NCBI RefSeq assembly: GCF_000143535.2
Contig: NC_037317.1
Location: forward strand, 1,674,001-1,738,000
Source: Botrytis cinerea B05.10
Taxonomy: Eukaryota > Ascomycota > Leotiomycetes > Helotiales > Sclerotiniaceae
Direction: 5' to 3'
DNA length: 64,000 nt
The first letter of the stretch is position 1; each line of letters starts with the position of its first letter. The notes beneath the pieces are model-generated. The model worked only from the letters and a program-made list of their open reading frames with translations, ran no database searches and was not told where the DNA came from. Positions 60,881-64,000 of the stretch are shown here, in pieces. The translations under genes were made by a program, and so were the position numbers.

Positions 60881-61747
60881 CTATGTGAGTAACACTTTGT
60901 TTTCCGGTCCTGCATTCTCTTGCTGGTGTTTTCTCTGCATCACCATTCCGAACCACATCTTCTTTCCTATCCATTTTACCCCTCTACTTCCTAGTTTCAA
61001 TCCACTACCGACCTCGATATCGTTTTCCTCTACTGCCCTTTCCAATACTTCCCCCACAACATGGAAACCCCATTTCTTCCCCTCCTCTACCACTTCTTCG
61101 ATCTCATAGACATAACTTTCGCCTCTAACTTTCGTCTTCTTTCCTTCAATTTCGTCTCTGAATCCAGCCTGAGACAATCTACCCATCTCGGCGTGCATAT
61201 TGGTGATTAATACCCTCCCGTTGTTCACACCCGAATCTGGTTTCAGTAGGAAGGCCACAGTTGAGAAAAATGCATCAAGGGGAAGATGTTCAAGGACGAG
61301 AGTACTAATCACAACGTTCGCTTGACCTTGGATTGATTTCGAAATTTCGGGATTGATTTGAGGATTAAGGGCATTGAACTCGTCGAATTGGATGGTGGGG
61401 ATATGGCTATCGTTCTCCGGGACGTAGAAGCTGCAACGGGACCGAGCAATCTCAAGCATTGCAGGTGAGAGATCAAGAGCGTGAATTTTGGAGATCTTTT
61501 TGGAAAACGGTGGTGCGAGAAACCGGATAGTATTTCTGGCGGTGCCACATCCTAATTCGGTGATTGTGATGTTGTCTTGAGCCTCGGATGGAATAAAAAA
61601 CAGCGTCTTCAATAGAGAGGGTATGAGGGCAGAGTCAAGAATTTGTAAGGGATTGTGATCTGTGTCGTATGTTGCGGCCCAACGGTTATAAAGGAGGTAT
61701 GTGGAAACCGATTCCAGGTGGGTAGTGGATGGGCCTGGTGTAGGCAT
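60881..61747 (-). CDS. SAM-dependent methyltransferase, Methyltransf_11/12 type
   Basis: An intronless gene of 288 residues. An N-terminal YNRWAATYDTDHN block is typical of small-molecule methyltransferases. Then come the SAM-binding motif TITELGCGTARNTIRF (about 61-76), HALDLSPAMLEIARSR (motif II, acidic residue binding the SAM ribose) and VVISTLVLEHLPLDAF (post-I/IV motif). ITNMHAEMGRLSQAGFRDEI, the next block, resembles uncharacterised fungal and yeast family members. The acceptor is not evident: it might act on a small metabolite, and no clustered pathway genes suggest one. The C-terminal 30 residues are basic and hydrophilic. The start is the first ATG, with a short 5' region. Confidence 0.85.
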   Translation of the reverse strand: MPTPGPSTTHLESVSTYLLYNRWAATYDTDHNPLQILDSALIPSLLKTLFFIPSEAQDNITITELGCGTARNTIRFLAPPFSKKISKIHALDLSPAMLEIARSRCSFYVPENDSHIPTIQFDEFNALNPQINPEISKSIQGQANVVISTLVLEHLPLDAFFSTVAFLLKPDSGVNNGRVLITNMHAEMGRLSQAGFRDEIEGKKTKVRGESYVYEIEEVVEEGKKWGFHVVGEVLERAVEENDIEVGSGLKLGSRGVKWIGKKMWFGMVMQRKHQQENAGPENKVLLT

Positions 61748-62788
61748 CTTTAACAGATTTGATAATCTTTGGAGAACTGGATAAGAAATCGCACGACTTT
61801 ATAAATAGGAATACAATGAAATACATCGGTTGTCGAGCAGTTTATAATAGGGAGGTGGTTCAATATGAGTCACCCGGTGAACATTGTGCTGTGATGGGAA
61901 GCAGCGGAAGTATTAACACGTGATGCGATGTTATTTGAAAATGCAATACATCGTGCTACCTTGAAATTTTCGTTATCTCCAAGACCAGCGATTCTAGTCT
62001 TGCAAACGGAGGAATGAGAAAGGGGAAAGGGCGATGACTATTCTTTGAGGCTACATCAGCTCTCGGAAACTACCGAGATGGTCGATCTTTGATTGGACAG
62101 TGAAGGGGTTGTTCAGAAATGTAGTGAAGCCTTCGATGCAATATATTTGAATGTGCACTGGACTGCACTGCATGAAACGCCATTGTGATGGTGATCTGTA
62201 GCAAGATATTGTAGGAAGCGTAGCATGCTACTCTATGCATACACCTCATTCTGCGAGTCGGACGAAAAGACATAGTGGGATCGAATCTATTCATAAATTT
62301 CGACCAACGCGGGACCGCTGGCATACTTACTTCCTACTAGTCAGCACGATAGCTACATACGCAGGTATTCATCTATTAATATTCTTGATGTCATCAGAGC
62401 AAGTGGACGTATAGAATGAATGCAGTTTGATTAGAATGGAGGGGCATGTATATCTACCATGTATATAACATAGTTCCTCATCCGAGAATCTATCTAACTG
62501 AGCTCCTACTACTTATTACTACCACTACTATTACATTCCCAATAAATGAATGCATTAAAGCCACAAACCACACAACTTCTGCACCCAAGCCATTCACATA
62601 TACGCATTTTAATTTAATATAAAACTTAAAATATGATCGGATGATTGTCTTTTCTCTCTGACAGCTTCATTGGCTCTCCTTCCACGCGTTAAAACGGGTC
62701 AGCATTGTGTACCACCAATACCAGCAAGCAACAAACGAAATGCAGAAGAGAAAATTGCTTGACATACATGCTCGTACTCCCGAGTTTG

Positions 62789-62812
62789 GTACGGAGGTAC
62801 GGAGGTACGGTA
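62789..62812. repeat. GGTACGGA tandem repeat
   Basis: Three tandem copies of the 8-mer GGTACGGA or close variants, rich in the palindrome GTAC. Confidence 0.9.
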
Positions 62813-62871
62813 CAGTCCCTGGCACGTACATGCATGCTTCGTACCTCTAAACAAACAAACGAGCAGACGGA

Positions 62872-62896
62872 CGAACGAGCGAACGAGCGAACGAGC
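62872..62896. repeat. CGAACGAG tandem repeat
   Basis: Three perfect tandem copies of CGAACGAG. Confidence 0.95.
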
Positions 62897-63724
62897 CATA
62901 TAATACGACACGGCACAATACCAGACCACACAATACAATACGACATGCTACGGATCTTCATTCTTTACTCCAATTGATTTTCTACACCTGTTTTTGTATA
63001 TTAGATCACTTGAGCGTCAGGACTCGTTGCTTTCGACGCTGATCAGTATTCGAGACAATACACATCCATCCATCCGTCGCTTTCCATCTTCTCATCTTCT
63101 CATGGGCCCATGAACCGTGTATCTATTGCCTCTTCTCTTATACATGTACATTTATTCTCATGCCCTTTGCATCTACATACAGTCTCTTCTACATGCGCAC
63201 ATAATTTCAATGTTAATGCCAATTCCACTCTCCACTCCCACTGCCACTCCCACTGCTTTAATCTCATAATATGATCGTCTGAGTTTCATACACCGTTTTA
63301 TGCGGAGTACACCGTTGAGCTAGCTATCAATTCTTAATCAACTGAAAACTGGATCTTTCTGCAGTCTCACGCATTGCCGGTTCATCGCATCTCCATATTC
63401 ACTTCATTTCACCCGCCACCTCGATATCCCATCACTTCGTTTTTCTGGGATTGAAGAAGAGTTCCTAGATAGGAAATCGCAAGCAAAGCTCGAGCCAATT
63501 TGATTGACAGTCTCTCTTTACTTCTTTTGCAGTTACCATTCATCCACATCTCTCACTCTACTGAATCCAATCTCTACCAAAGTACGACGGCCAAATCTCG
63601 AGCATTCGACCTTTGGAAAATCTGTTGCGAGCTCTATCATTTTGCCTAATTCTCCTTCAATCTGCCAATCTGCGAATTGCGAGTTCTTTTCCAAAATCAA
63701 ACATTCAAGAAATACATCGCGAAC

Positions 63725-64000
63725 ATGCCTATCAATGGCAAGCCCAATGGGCGATTTGAACTTCCTGCTCTCACATCTTTTGACTTCAATTTGACAGACG
63801 GGACCGACATCCCGCCGCCTCTTCCAGATTCTCCAATAGAAGAAGAGGCACCCAAATCGACACCCGCACCCATACCCGCACCCGCACCTGCACCTGCACC
63901 TGAACCTGCACCTGCGGCATCGACACCTGCAGCATCGACACCTGCAGCCACTCCTCAAACTGCCGATCCTGTTCGAAACACATCTACTAGTACACCTCCA
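63725..64000 (+). CDS. N-terminal fragment of a Pro/Ala-rich protein, cut by window end
   Basis: An open frame with no stop runs from the ATG at 63725 to the end of the window (92 codons). It begins MPINGKPNGRFELPALTSFD, then FNLTDGTDIPPPLPDSP, an acidic EEEAPK, and a Pro-Ala repeat block (about residues 47-62, encoded by CCYGCA-type hexamers) followed by ASTPAASTPAATP. This is a disordered N-terminus of a larger protein, and no domain is reached. A long pyrimidine-rich leader precedes it. The start is a choice: it is the first ATG in this frame after several stops. Confidence 0.7.
   Translation, partial: MPINGKPNGRFELPALTSFDFNLTDGTDIPPPLPDSPIEEEAPKSTPAPIPAPAPAPAPEPAPAASTPAASTPAATPQTADPVRNTSTSTPP

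Larger units (their letters stand above)
61748..63724. other. 2-kb intergenic region with short tandem repeats
   Basis: No gene supported. Contains GGTACGGA repeats (62789-62812), CGAACGAG repeats (62872-62896) and TC-rich leader-like sequence from about 63060 onward. TTTTGCAG near 63527-63534 could be the acceptor of a 5'-leader intron for the gene starting at 63725. Confidence 0.55.

Noticed and set aside
54164..61747. O-methyltransferase, dehydrogenase and methyltransferase as a secondary-metabolite cluster
   Set aside because: They are interspersed with housekeeping genes (ISN1, GatA, phosphoesterase) and there is no polyketide synthase, peptide synthetase or terpene synthase nearby.
63533..63958. 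Minus-strand Cys/Arg-rich 141-codon frame
   Set aside because: Shadow of the Pro-Ala hexamer repeats of the plus-strand gene starting at 63725; repetitive RCRCR translation is an artefact.

Overview
The window looks like nuclear DNA of a filamentous ascomycete. The evidence is short introns (about 48-240 nt) with GTAAGT/GTATGT-type donors, CTAAC/CTAAT-like branch points and AG acceptors, and typical fungal gene content (VPS34, PRP38, NSE4, ISN1, HER2/GatA, a fungal-specific transcription factor). The sharp two-compartment base composition suggests a genome with AT-rich isochores shaped by RIP-like mutation. A leotiomycete is my guess, but nothing here proves it.

Compartment 1 (1 to about 30,790) is extremely AT-rich and has no convincing gene. 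It is a graveyard of nested, decayed mobile elements: three small terminal-inverted-repeat (MITE-like) families (24039-24444 and 28164-28594; 16487-16995 with a truncated copy near 696-955; 11904-12163), a composite repeat family with copies near 960-1740, 7400-8365 and 29130-30425, a second dispersed family near 12230, 15170, 27880 and (inverted) 30430, a recent 130-bp tandem duplication at 15367-15626, and a relic of a LINE-type reverse transcriptase at 13445-13567. Differences between paired repeat arms are mostly C/T or G/A transitions, as RIP would leave. The perfect palindrome TACCTAGGTA occurs at least ten times here, far more often than base composition predicts.

Compartment 2 (about 30,790 to 64,000) is normal gene space with compact, mostly multi-exon genes. 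They are a small single-pass membrane protein (-), PRP38 splicing factor (+), VPS34 PI3-kinase (-), NSE4 kleisin of SMC5/6 (+), an MCP1-like mitochondrial membrane protein (-), a C2H2 zinc-finger protein (+), a short-chain dehydrogenase (+), a fungal-specific transcription factor (-), a possible small orphan (-), IMP 5'-nucleotidase ISN1 (-), a caffeoyl-CoA-type O-methyltransferase (+), a secreted metallophosphoesterase (-), mitochondrial GatA/HER2 (+), a SAM-dependent methyltransferase (-), and the start of a Pro/Ala-rich protein cut by the window end (+). Strands nearly alternate, giving a series of divergent promoter pairs and convergent 3' ends. The genes are mostly unrelated housekeeping functions. 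I see no biosynthetic cluster, CRISPR array or prokaryote-style operon.

All exon structures were derived by hand from splice motifs, reading frame and family resemblance. Each reported join keeps frame; the 3' end of the dehydrogenase is the one place where the expected last exon does not join in frame.
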